Below, in pieces: positions 11,860-21,641 of a DNA stretch of 64,000 bases. The stretch comes from Spinacia oleracea. Lineage: Eukaryota > Streptophyta > Magnoliopsida > Caryophyllales > Amaranthaceae. Where the stretch lies: contig NC_079487.1 in NCBI RefSeq assembly GCF_020520425.1, positions 131,772,385 through 131,836,384 on the forward strand, in the 5' to 3' direction. A model generated the notes under the pieces. It was not told the DNA's origin. It saw only the letters and a list, made by a program, of their open reading frames with translations, and ran no database searches. Within the stretch, counting starts at the first letter, position 1. Each line of letters begins with the position of its first letter. A program made the translations under genes and the position numbers.

Positions 11860-11875
11860 CACTACAACAAATCAC
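11860..11875 (+). repeat. Terminal inverted repeat of the outer CACTA
   Basis: CACTACAACAAATCAC directly follows the trinucleotide TTA (11857-11859), consistent with a 3-bp CACTA target duplication. The matching second end was not found, so the duplication cannot be confirmed. Confidence 0.75.
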
Positions 11876-11881
11876 ATCTAA

Positions 11882-12362
11882 AAGGGCGAGTTTTGTCGCC
11901 ATTTTTGGTCAAAAAATCGCCTTATTTGATCTAAGAGGGCGATTTTTAGTCGCCCTTAGGGTCGACCTGTTACCTCCGACGCCGTAGATCAAAGAGGACG
12001 ATATTAGTTGTCGCCTCCTTTGATATGGACCAAATAGGGCGACTAAAAGTCGCCTTGCTAGTAATTGATCAAAAAGGGCGACTTTTTTCGCCACATTTGA
12101 GCACCTCAAAGAAGGCGAGTTTACTCGCCATTTTAGATTTTGTACGTAAAAGGGCGATTTCTGTCGCCATACTTAAGCACTTCAAAGAAGGCGATTCTTC
12201 TCGCCATATTAGAATGTGTACCTAAAAGGGCGATTGAACTCGACTCCTTTGATTGATTCAATTAAGGCACGTGAAAATCGCCTTTATAGATCGTAACTCA
12301 AAAATAACGATTTTACTCGCCCTTTTAGATACAATGTAATAGAATAACAATCGCCTTTTTTG
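11882..12362. repeat. Subterminal palindrome array of the outer CACTA
   Basis: About ten short palindromes of the form (G)GGCGA-4 to 8 bases-TCGCC(C) are spaced 30-60 bp apart. Examples are GGGCGAGTTTTGTCGCC, GGGCGATTTTTAGTCGCCC, GGGCGACTAAAAGTCGCC and GGCGATTCTTCTCGCC. Many follow an AAA or AAAG lead-in. In maize Spm the TNPA protein binds short motifs repeated in the subterminal regions. By analogy these are candidate binding sites for the protein encoded at 14067-15689. Confidence 0.75.
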
Positions 12363-12369
12363 TTTCGAG

Positions 12370-14066
12370 ACCTATGTACGTAGATCTCTCTTTCTTTATA
12401 TTGTTCCTGTGTGAAAAGGGTCTACAAAATCTTTTACAACCTGTATAGAAAATTCATCAAAAGTTTCAATACCATCGATATTTCAATTGATACAAAGCAC
12501 TTATATGCATCTTCTTTTACATCCATCAGCAACACCCAAAAGCTGTAACTAAGTTATGTTAAATTAATACTACGAAGTATACTTTATAAAAAGTTGTATT
12601 CACGTCTTTAATTATGCATCTCCTTGCATCTCAAAAATTTGTATAACATCATATCTTCTCCTTGCATCTCAAAAAAATCAGCGCCGACCAAGTGCCATCA
12701 CAAAACAAAAAATGGGCGTATTTGCTTTCCTGTGACAATTAGACCAACAAACCAATACAAACTATAAGTATTATAGCCAAACTCTATTGTGAAACACCAA
12801 TTGAAAAGTTAATTATTCTTTTTCTATTCCATATGTACGTAGGTTGATATCGCATGAATACAATATCCTAACATTTTAAGTAACATATGAATTCAAAATT
12901 TATGAATGAAAATAACATAAACACTCCCTCCCCGACCCCCAATAAAACATAAATAATAATAGTACACTAAATAGACTGATTTAAAACTTATGTAAACTTG
13001 CAAACTAAATCATGCTAGTCCGAAGTGGTCATATGCCTCTCAATTAAAGGAGTGTAGCACCCTGAAACCACACCCATTGGCAAAAAAACCAGCCACAATA
13101 CTGGGCCCCTCATTACATCCAACTTTAGACTGCATCTTCAAAGCAATGACCACATTTCACCTTAACCAGGTCTTAGCACATGTATCGGTGTATGAAATAA
13201 CTCCCGTCCCCGAACACCTTAGCCTACGGACTACAGCTTTACATCCCAATATCTTATTTCTCTTAAGACATTCAGCATGGTCCAATAAAGATATGAAACA
13301 GATTGCCACAAAGATAAAGGAATATGTGGTATTCATCAATTATACCCACCCAGAAACAAACAATTAAATTCAGTACGGAGTATAACATAAACTTCCAGTA
13401 ACCCTACAACAATACCTCACAACCGGAATGTTGGACGACCACATACCTGACAAATGTTTAATTATATAGTGGCTCTTAATAACTTTGGTACACACAAAAA
13501 AAGTGCATTAGTAGTCCTATTCTTGAGCTTTAAGTCATCTATTCTCCCTTCACTAAAGAAAAATTTAAAACTAGCATACACATGGAAACATCCCTAAAAA
13601 GGTATAATCACACAACCAAAGCATCAACATCAAAATATGATAATATATGCAGATACCACATCCAAACCAAACAGGTATAAATCGTATAATCAACAAATTG
13701 AAACATGCAAATACTATACTAATAAGTAAAAACACAATTGAAGAAAATGACATACAATCTTCAGTCCAATTAATATACAAACAAAAAAGAATAACATAGT
13801 GATAACTATGTGATAACCAGAATATCACAAAATTTATGAGAAGTTACAAGTTGGAACCCTCTAAGGATGCTCACTAGGTTGTATGATGTGCTTAGTTTAG
13901 AAATGAATTGCTTATTTACCTGGTTACATTGTTGTGTTTCCCCAATCAGGCATGACTCCAGATGATTGAAACTACATAAAATTTATGAAATAAGATTCTA
14001 TATATACAATAGTCTCAGGTTGAATATATTTCAGAGAAAAAAATAAGGCAAGTCTCAAACGTTTTC
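12370..14066. other. Non-coding 3' region of the outer CACTA
   Basis: It lies between the palindrome array and the stop codon of the Transposase_24 gene. The frames at 13077-13367 and 13571-13828 have no family features. The part adjoining 14066 is presumably 3' untranslated sequence. Confidence 0.5.
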
Positions 14067-15689
14067 TTACCATTTAGCTTGCAAGTTGTTCATGAAAATA
14101 TCCATCTTCTTTTGACACTCATCATTAAGGTCAGCACGAAGTTGTTCCTCACGTTTCTTCATCTCCACTTCCCTTTGTCTTTCCCTTTCTCGCGCTTCAT
14201 TAGCTTCATTTTCTAACTTTTTCATAGCTTCTAATAACTCAACTTCGCGGTTTTGAAGATGTTGCACATCAGATTCAAGATTTGCCACATTCTTCTTTTT
14301 CTTGGGTATCACTGGAGCTCCTTTACCCAAGCCCCTAGCATAGCCTGAACGGTATCCAAGTACATTTGTAAATGCTTCAGGAATTGACAAGTTATCAACC
14401 CCTTTTTCTTGAATTTCTTTCTCATGTAACTGTTGGAACTCCAGAAGCTTTACTTCAGCCTCATCACATAGATTCCCATCTGCATGCCTTATTTTTAACA
14501 AACATTAGGATAACAATCGAACCTTAATTTCCCAAGATTGTTATACCAACTTAGAGTACACAAAATGAACTGTTTCCCAAAATCTTACCTCTTTAGTTTA
14601 GTCCATGCTTTGATATATAATGGTTCAGCATTTGTGTTATTCTCCTCCGTGTTAGGTACCATTTCAACATCAGGATGGAAATCAATTTCTCTTTGCGTTT
14701 GCATATCAACCTCTTCTTCAAGTTGCTTTTAATAATGCAGACCATAAATATTAATCACCATTCAGATAAAATGAAGGCTAACACAGAAAACCATTTAAAT
14801 GAAATGAAGAATACTAAAGATAATCAAAGAAAATACTAAGTTCATACCATATCAAAGAGGATTCGAGCAGAAGATTTGGCTCCACAAGTTGACTTGAGTT
14901 TGTTAGCCTTTGCATTAAGCTTATTTGTTTCACTCTTTTTCTACAAATAAAAATAGTTTACATGAACCAACTGACTTATACATGTAAAATACAACTTCTT
15001 AATTCTTTTATACATTTTGTTTATCTGAATTCCAATGATGACAAAGCCATTCCCACTGATTAGGAGGCACGTTATCAGGAACATTAGATATCGCTGTATT
15101 GAGAGCTTTACCCGTAAAACGTTTTTTCTTCATCCTTTCCCTCCAATGCCTAAATAAGCTCATACATTGGACCTCTAACGCTCTATCTATGTGATCACCA
15201 GGGGGGAGGTCATATTTGTCCTATCAAATATTATAACATCATAAATGTAACATCACAGTATTGATATGACTTAAAGACTTGAAGATAATTAACTATCATA
15301 CCTTGATTGTTCCATACAGTCGATCTAGCTTGTCTTCAGGCATGTAGTGCCAAGATACAACATTAATAGGGCAACATATCTTCACCCAGTCAGAACATTC
15401 TGCCACAAATTGATTAGCTTTGTCACCAACAACAGCCCCAAGTTCTTTTGGAATACAAATCTTCAGCTTGCGTGGTTGACTAAGTCGTAATTTCTTGTAT
15501 TTCTTAGCTCTGCTTGGACCACGAAATGGACCTAAGTAAGAAGATAAAAAATAGATACATATTAATAGTATGAATTATAGATAGCGTGCAACGCGTATTT
15601 ATTTTTAAAGTCAAGCATGAAACTTGTTTACCATTTCTAGGCCTCCGTAGGTGCAAATGTTGTTGAATATCATGAGCCTCCGAGTCCAT
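14067..15689 (-). CDS. Transposase_24 (Ptta/En/Spm) protein, six exons, intact
   Basis: Minus-strand exons are 15689-15632, 15531-15302, 15220-15014, 14940-14848, 14725-14589 and 14487-14067, giving about 381 residues without an internal stop. Donors include G|GTAAAC, AAG|GTATGA, ATG|GTATGA and AG|GTAAGA; all acceptors end in AG. The middle region has the family pattern: KLRLSQPRKLKI, WVKICCPINVVSWHYMPEDK, a basic RERMKKK helix, then PPNQWEWLCHHWNSDK and KKSETNKLNAKA. The C-terminal exon contains a GYRSGYARGLGKG segment. A long charged coiled coil follows (roughly the last 75 residues, rich in E, R and K). Transposase_24 proteins are the accessory DNA-binding partner of TNP2 transposases in CACTA elements. 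The gene starts 204 bp after the TNP2 stop, on the same strand. The absence of frame damage suggests relatively recent activity. Confidence 0.85.
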
Positions 15690-16279
15690 GAGAACAAAAC
15701 CTACAATTAATTATTATAAAATTAAATAACATTTACAAAACAAGTAACAATAGTAACATCTAACACAAATATACAATCAACCGTTACATATACCACATTG
15801 TAAAACACTTCAAAGCGTAATTCATTTAAGATACCACTAATAATACTTGGTGATGTAATTGATGATAGTTTTTAACCATCGTTTGTTACTAACTATTCTG
15901 AATTCTCCGAGACACTATCATCATGCATTTCATCATCACAATCTTCTTCGTCACTTATGTCATCACAAAATTCCTCCTCTTCCTCATCCTCTTCGAAAGA
16001 ATTTTCTTCATCATCATCTAACATATCCTCCTCCTCACTTGCACTAATAATTGTAGGTGAGACGTCAACCCTTGGATCAAGGGGTATATCATTGTCATCA
16101 GCTATGTTAACTACTCCAACATCTATTCCCTCCATATCCTCATATCCATCTTCATCCGAATCATCAATTTCCTCAATAGTAAAGTAGTAAAAATTGCGAG
16201 GGATTGTTTTTATCACGACACACCATTGTGGTTCGTTATGTGAATGCACATAATAAACTTGTCCAACTTGAGATGCTAA

Positions 16280-18173
16280 CACTACTACAAAAAAGGGCAT
16301 AGAGTACTGTTGAAATACACTTTATAGGACGCCTTAGAGGCGTTCTCCAACTCAGCGCACTATAAAGTTTATAAAACGGGTAAAATAAGAGTTTTATATA
16401 CCTAATCATAAAGTACAGTGATAAGAGATACGCGTCCTCTATTCCCTTCCTAAAATCAGAAAATGAAGAAGGAATATAGAACGGTTAACGTACATAACCG
16501 TCTCCTATACACTATAATAAAGCGCGCCTTTCGTACATAGCCGTCCTCTATTCTTCTTAAAATCAGAAAATACACAAGGAATATAGAACAATTACCTTAC
16601 GTAACCATTATATTTTGTGTTTACAATAGAGGACGATTTTCTATGATAACCGTTTTCTATTATTCCTTTTTTTTTAAAAAAAATAATTTTTTATTTAGGA
16701 ATTAATAAATGAAAGTTGGATATTCTGTAATACAAAATATTAAAGAAAAAGTCAAAAACAACCTCCAATTTCCAAATACAAGTTGTTATTCACATTTAAC
16801 AATTTGAAATACATTACAGTCAACGAAATTTTACTAAGTTACAAAAGTTACAACTTAATTAACATAAACGAAAGTATACAACTCCTAAGAACAATTTAGA
16901 AAAATGATAACCCTTATAGCACTCCACAACACGACCAACACCCGGAAAAACTACATTGATCTGCAACAAAACAAACAAATGAATTAGAAAATTTTGATAG
17001 TCTAGACAAATTAAAGACAAATAAAACAAAAATTTACTAGAATAATTTCAGATTTGTTGTCAAAGGCGTAATAAGTTGTAACCAATTTATGGTCAATGGG
17101 ATTGGGAGCTATCTATTCGTAGCCCATTGTCTTTCACTTATGGTGAGTAACTGTAACAAAAACCAAAAAAACCCACATTCCCCCACTGCAGTACAACGAA
17201 ATACAACTAGCAGACAGGTATTTAGATGCTACGTAGTACATGACATTAAGCAACCACCAACGATGGTACATAATAAAAGTTAAAGAACAGACCATTGGAA
17301 CCTGAAACAGTAACATAAAAATCTTAACTTACATTTCTAAATCTAAAAAATGTCTAAAACTAAAACTTAACATAGTTCATAACATGTATCAGATCTGAAT
17401 TTGTGAACCGTTCAAACAATCATTTTAGTCCTATCAAAATAAACAATCTAAGAATTCATAAATTAACAAATAAAAATCTCGCATATATGCATAGTCTAAT
17501 ATCAATTTAAGTTTATAATTATAAATTAAACATTGAGATAGTTAATTACAATGTGCATTTGCTCTACACTTAATCGAACTTTGTCGGCCTGATTAAGCAG
17601 CAGCAACAACAACAAAATCGGTAAATTCTCTAAGGCTTTATTTGGTTGGGAGGAATTGGAAGGAAAAGAAAAGAAAGGAACCTGAACTGAGAAGAAGCTG
17701 AAGTGATAGAAAAGGAACCTTGAGAGCAGAGAGGGATTCGACCGCGAAGAAATAACACGTTATAGATCAGAGACCTAAAGAAGAATGAGATATTAGGGAA
17801 ATAAAAAATATCATCTATGGAGGCGGTTTGCTAATGTGGCTGCGTGAGTAGTATAGTGTGAGGGTTAGGTTTTCATTTGAGGGGAAATGGAAAAAGCACG
17901 CCGCCATCACTCTAATTTGTTTATTAATTTATTTTGGTAAAAGATATGAAGCGGATGTATTAGAACACCGTTGAGTATTATAGATATTTTATTTGGTGAA
18001 GTAATTTCTTATTGCGAGAACATCACTAAAATCAGGTATCAACATAGGCGCTTTGTATTCTTTTTCTCAAATAACAGTGAACTAAGAAAAGCGTACTGTA
18101 TACTTGCAGAAAGCGCTCTTCTAACTTAACTGCTCTATATCTTGCGTTTCTTATTCCAACTTTTGTAGTAGTG
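16280..18173. mobile_element. Nested non-autonomous CACTA element
   Basis: The left end CACTACTACAAAAAAGGGC (16280) and right end CTTTTGTAGTAGTG (18173) form a 14-bp-class inverted repeat, with TAA on both sides (16277-16279 and 18174-18176). The 1,894-bp interior has no transposase-like frame. Its left subterminal part repeats short phrases such as TCCTCTATTC and AAAATCAGAAAAT, and CGTCCTCTATT-type blocks. It lies inside the DUF4216 exon of the outer element, so it moved after that element was in place. Its transposase must come from elsewhere. Confidence 0.92.
17630..17690. mobile_element. Fragment of the Tourist-like MITE family
   Basis: GGCTTTATTTGGTTGGGAGG followed by AATTGGAAGGAAAAGAAAAG matches, in inverse orientation, the right end of the complete element at 57240-57580. 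Only about 50 bp are recognisable. Confidence 0.5.
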
Positions 18174-19344
18174 TAAGACAAATGGCTCATTGGTTTGTAA
18201 ATGCCTTCTAGTATTAACACTAATAGTGCCATCTTTGTCCCTTTTTATGCCTCGCCCTTCACTATAAACATCGAACCAATCACATTTGAACAACACCACT
18301 ACAGGTTGCATGCCACCATTATGAGGAGCATCATATTCCAACTCTATAACATCTCTCAACACTCCAAAAAAGTCTTTTTCACCACTATTATCATCCCCTT
18401 TCACGACAATCCCACTATTTTGTGTCTTTCGTTTCCTTTGGCGTCGTTTAGTATGAAAGCGGTACCCATTCACAAAGTACCCCTGATAGCTTCTTACAGA
18501 TTTAGTTGGACCTCTAGACAAAGATAACAATTCATTTGTTGCTCTTTCGTCCCCCTCATTATGAAGGTGCCATACCTGAATATTTGAAATTAAATCAATT
18601 ATCATACTTTAAATCAATTTAAATATGAGCAGGAGAACGCAATAAAAAGGATGTATTTATTTCTTACTTTAGATTGAAACCATTGCACAAACTCTTCCTT
18701 GGGTTCTGGGACCCTTTCGTATTCTCTGCCAATCAACAAAATAATCAACAAAACAGGGTCAGTATACATTTATTTGACGGAGAAACAATCAATACTTGTG
18801 AAATTAAAAAAATTACCCTACAAAAGTCTGCACTTCGGGGCAATTCAAAAGAATATACATCTGAGCTTGTTGCCACGATAAATGAGTTAATTGCACAAAG
18901 TCTCCTTTTCCTAAAGGTTTTCTCTTCTTTTGAAAGATGGATATCTCAAATTTTGTTGGTTGGTCATCTTTGTCATTTCTATCCTTAAAGTTAAACTTTG
19001 TCTTCATTCTACTCAAGTACATTGAGCAGAAATTATAACACTCCCATTGAAAATATGCCGATGCTATAGAACCTTCGGGTCGAGCTTTGTTACGTACATC
19101 TGTTTTCATCGTGCGCATTTGCCTACAAAAATACAATACATGTTGGAAGTTATAAGATACAATTTATATTTCAGAACTTGTATACAAAAATTAGTCTCCC
19201 TCCTTGATACAAAATGTTGTAGTATTAATAATACAATCAATCAACCTCACAGGTGTTTCTCTCAAACTATGCTCAAGCTCTGGATCTCAAGCATATCAAA
19301 CATAATGGTATATAAATCCCTATTTATGTACCCCAACTTCCTAC

Positions 19345-19590
19345 AACAACTTTTGTGTAAAACCGTTTTACCGAAAAGACCACTTTTACTGCTTAACTAA
19401 TTGGTTTCATTGCTTAACTAATTAGTTTCAGTGTGTAATTAACTAATTAATTTCATTATTTAACTAATTGGTTCTAGTGCTTAACTAATTACTTATAGTG
19501 CTTAACTAATTGATTCCATTACTTAACTTATATGACACCAAGGGGTGTTTTGTTTAAGACCGCCTTGTATAAAAATTTGTAAACTTCCTA
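19345..19590. repeat. Small inverted-repeat element with a 21-bp tandem core
   Basis: Between 19388 and about 19530 the phrase CTTAACTAATTGGTTTCATT recurs about six times with a 21-bp period and slight variation. Flanks AACTTTTGTGTAAAACCG on the left and CCGCCTTGTATAAAAATTTG on the right are inverted, diverged copies. The tandem core therefore sits between terminal inverted repeats about 40 bp long. It contains no coding sequence. Confidence 0.7.
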
Positions 19591-19789
19591 ACCCTAGCCC
19601 TAGTATTAGGAAACACAATATTACTAGAATATTACAATTTAGGAGAAACCAATATACTAACAAATCTATCCCTAAAATACAACTCGTAAAATAGGAATAC
19701 AATAACATAATATATCTCCTAAATAAATATTTAGTAATATACCATAATTGAAACTCATTGCCATATTGAGTTTAATATTAACAGACCTT

Positions 19790-20160
19790 ATCCGACGTTT
19801 CCGCGTTTGGTACATGAGAATGGGAGTTTAGGTATGTGAGAGTACGATGCTATAACATTGCAACAAATGGCTAATGGTATGAATTAAGGGCCTAAACCAA
19901 AACATTTGGACCTCGGTCCAGAAATCCATCAATTCGGCTTTGGGATCGGACAAGTAAGAAGAGACAACAATAATTTACTTGAGTGAGCCGACATTGACAA
20001 CCATGGAATGAGTTCTCCATTACTTTGATCATGCAATCTATTATTGAATATTGACCCATTTTTCTCGATTATTGGATTTGATGGAATATGGGATGGACCA
20101 TCCAACCCATTACATCGAGCAAATTCCCATTTTCATGTACCATACGTCCAAACACTTCTA
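19790..20160. mobile_element. MITE-like repeat, copy 1 (partner at 34287-34580)
   Basis: The left part CGTTTGGTACATGAGAATGGG is mirrored near the right by CCCATTTTCATGTACCATACG, so the unit has terminal inverted repeats. The inside carries GGACCTCGGTCCAGAAATCC and ACTTGAGTGAGCCGAC, both repeated in the second copy. No protein signal; superfamily not determined. Confidence 0.65.
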
Positions 20161-21641
20161 TTTTAATTCGTACAACAGCTCAAAATAGATCATGAGTGGA
20201 ATGACTAAAACTATGATTTTGAGTGTATTATTTTGAATTAGTGTAGACCTGTCAAAAATAGACCAAATATGAAGCCTCTTACAAAATCAACTATAAATTA
20301 TTTGGTCCTGGCATAATTTTGTGACCCAAAATCCGATTTTATATGAAACTCGATAAACCCGAAAAATTATTAGATCAAATCAGGTCGAACCCAATTATCG
20401 ACCCAACCAACCGAAAATCATTGTATCTAAATAATTAATTTTAGTTTTATTTATACACCATTTTATAATTGAAGATTGCATATTAGCTTGTGTATGATAC
20501 TTTGTTAATTTGTACGCATGTTTTCAATTTTTTATTGAGATAAAGTTAAATTTTCACACTAATTAGTGAAATTGAAAACACAATAGGTGTTTAAAAATTA
20601 CTCAACCTATTTGGGCTCTGTTTGGCAACACTAGCTCAAATTGAGCTGAAACTAATAAGGTAGTTGATAAACTGGTACCTGAAACTGATACGATGCTGAA
20701 ACTGATAAGGTAGTTGTTTGCATTGCGTGTTTGGTAGAAGGTTTTTTAAGCACCTGCTGAAATTCTTAGTAGTCTATATATTTTAACATCTATATTATTT
20801 TCTTTGTAAGAGAAATTATAAATAAAGTAAATATACGTATTTTAATTTTTGAAATATTATTACATAGTGTTATATGAAATTATAATGTCACTAACACGAA
20901 TATCTACATCCTCCGTTTTTAATAAATGCATTTTACATTGTTACTCTGTAATACAGAGTAGCAATTAACTGCTTTTCTTCAGATGTCACTCTATCACGAA
21001 TCAACATACCATATAATCCTATATCCTGTCCTTGAAGAATTTAAGTCACAAGGATGCTATCATGCTAATCACAATAATTATTAACCATCTTTAGAATTTG
21101 TATATACTCTGGAAAATGGAAATAGCTTTAATCAACCCATCTCTCTGGGAAGGAAAAAAAAGCCTAATACATAAAATTCTGTAAAAACCCCATCCCACGT
21201 AAAATAGCATTGTATAAGTATTGCGCCATCGTGGGCCTGTGGCATTATTCTTCTCATAAATAAAACTATTGTACCCCTGAAACACAACTTTCAATCATAG
21301 CGCGCTTTTCATCTCTCTTAATTCACAAGTGTGTTTTTTTCACTATATATACTCCAACCCTCAATATAAGCAATAATCAAACTCAAGGAAAACTAATAAT
21401 AATAAAAAAATATATTAGAAGAAAGAGAAACATACCAATACGTTTGATATGTTGATAGGGGAGAACTTTTTTCCCACCCTTAGAGAGATATGGCGTTGTA
21501 TTATGATATTTCCCATTATTTAGGATTTTAGACTTTTATCATGTTTTTATAAAAGGAAAAAAATAAAATTCAACAGCTGAAACTCAAACGTTAGTTGAGA
21601 TAATGTTTCAAAATCAGTCAATCTATCCATCTTATATTTTA
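20161..21641. other. Intergenic, old repeat debris
   Basis: At 20,617 the phrase GGGCTCTGTTTGGCAAC looks like a MITE terminus, and CTGAAACTGATA(A/C)G words are repeated just after it. I could not place its partner end with confidence. Nothing here resembles a gene. Confidence 0.4.

Larger units (their letters stand above)
11860..19122 (-). mobile_element. CACTA (En/Spm, TNP2-type) transposon, 3' portion
   Basis: The terminus CACTACAACAAATCAC starts at 11860, preceded by TTA. Next come an array of GGCGA...TCGCC palindromes, an intact Transposase_24 gene (15689 to 14067, minus) and the C-terminal exons of a TNP2-type gene (19122 to 15893, minus). Gene order and strand match CACTA elements in which TNP2 precedes a TNP1/Transposase_24 gene and the 3' end lies beyond it. 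I found no opposite terminus, no Transposase_21 catalytic domain and no further TNP2 exons to the right, so the element looks truncated near 19.1 kb. A second CACTA element (16280-18173) sits inside it. Confidence 0.85.
15893..19122 (-). pseudogene. TNP2-type CACTA transposase, C-terminal exons (DUF4218-DUF4216), interrupted
   Basis: Minus-strand exons are about 19122-18817, 18725-18668, 18575-18177 and, beyond the inserted element, 16276-15893. The first carries the end of DUF4218 (VRNKARPEGSIA, FCSMYLSRM, KPLGKGDF). The second carries EYERVPEPKEEFVQWFQSK. The third begins DUF4216 (NGYRFHTKRRQRKRKTQNSG, ELEYDAPHNGG, VVLFKCDWFDV, LQTNEPFVL). The last resumes at LASQVGQVYYV and ends in a very acidic tail. 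Between the third and last exon, CACTA element 16280-18173 has landed within a codon run. Removing it with one copy of the TAA duplication restores the frame. N-terminal exons with the Transposase_21 domain are missing, so the gene is both truncated and interrupted. Confidence 0.85.

Noticed and set aside
11882-12362. CRISPR-like array
   Set aside because: The regularly recurring palindromes have variable spacing and sequence, and the setting is a plant CACTA transposon end.
13077-13367. 96-residue plus-strand open frame inside the outer CACTA
   Set aside because: No family features; it lies in the 3' non-coding part opposite the transposon's gene direction.
15957-16187. Ser-rich plus-strand open frame
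   Set aside because: It is the antisense of the acidic tail of the TNP2 exon; Glu/Asp repeats read as Ser on the other strand.
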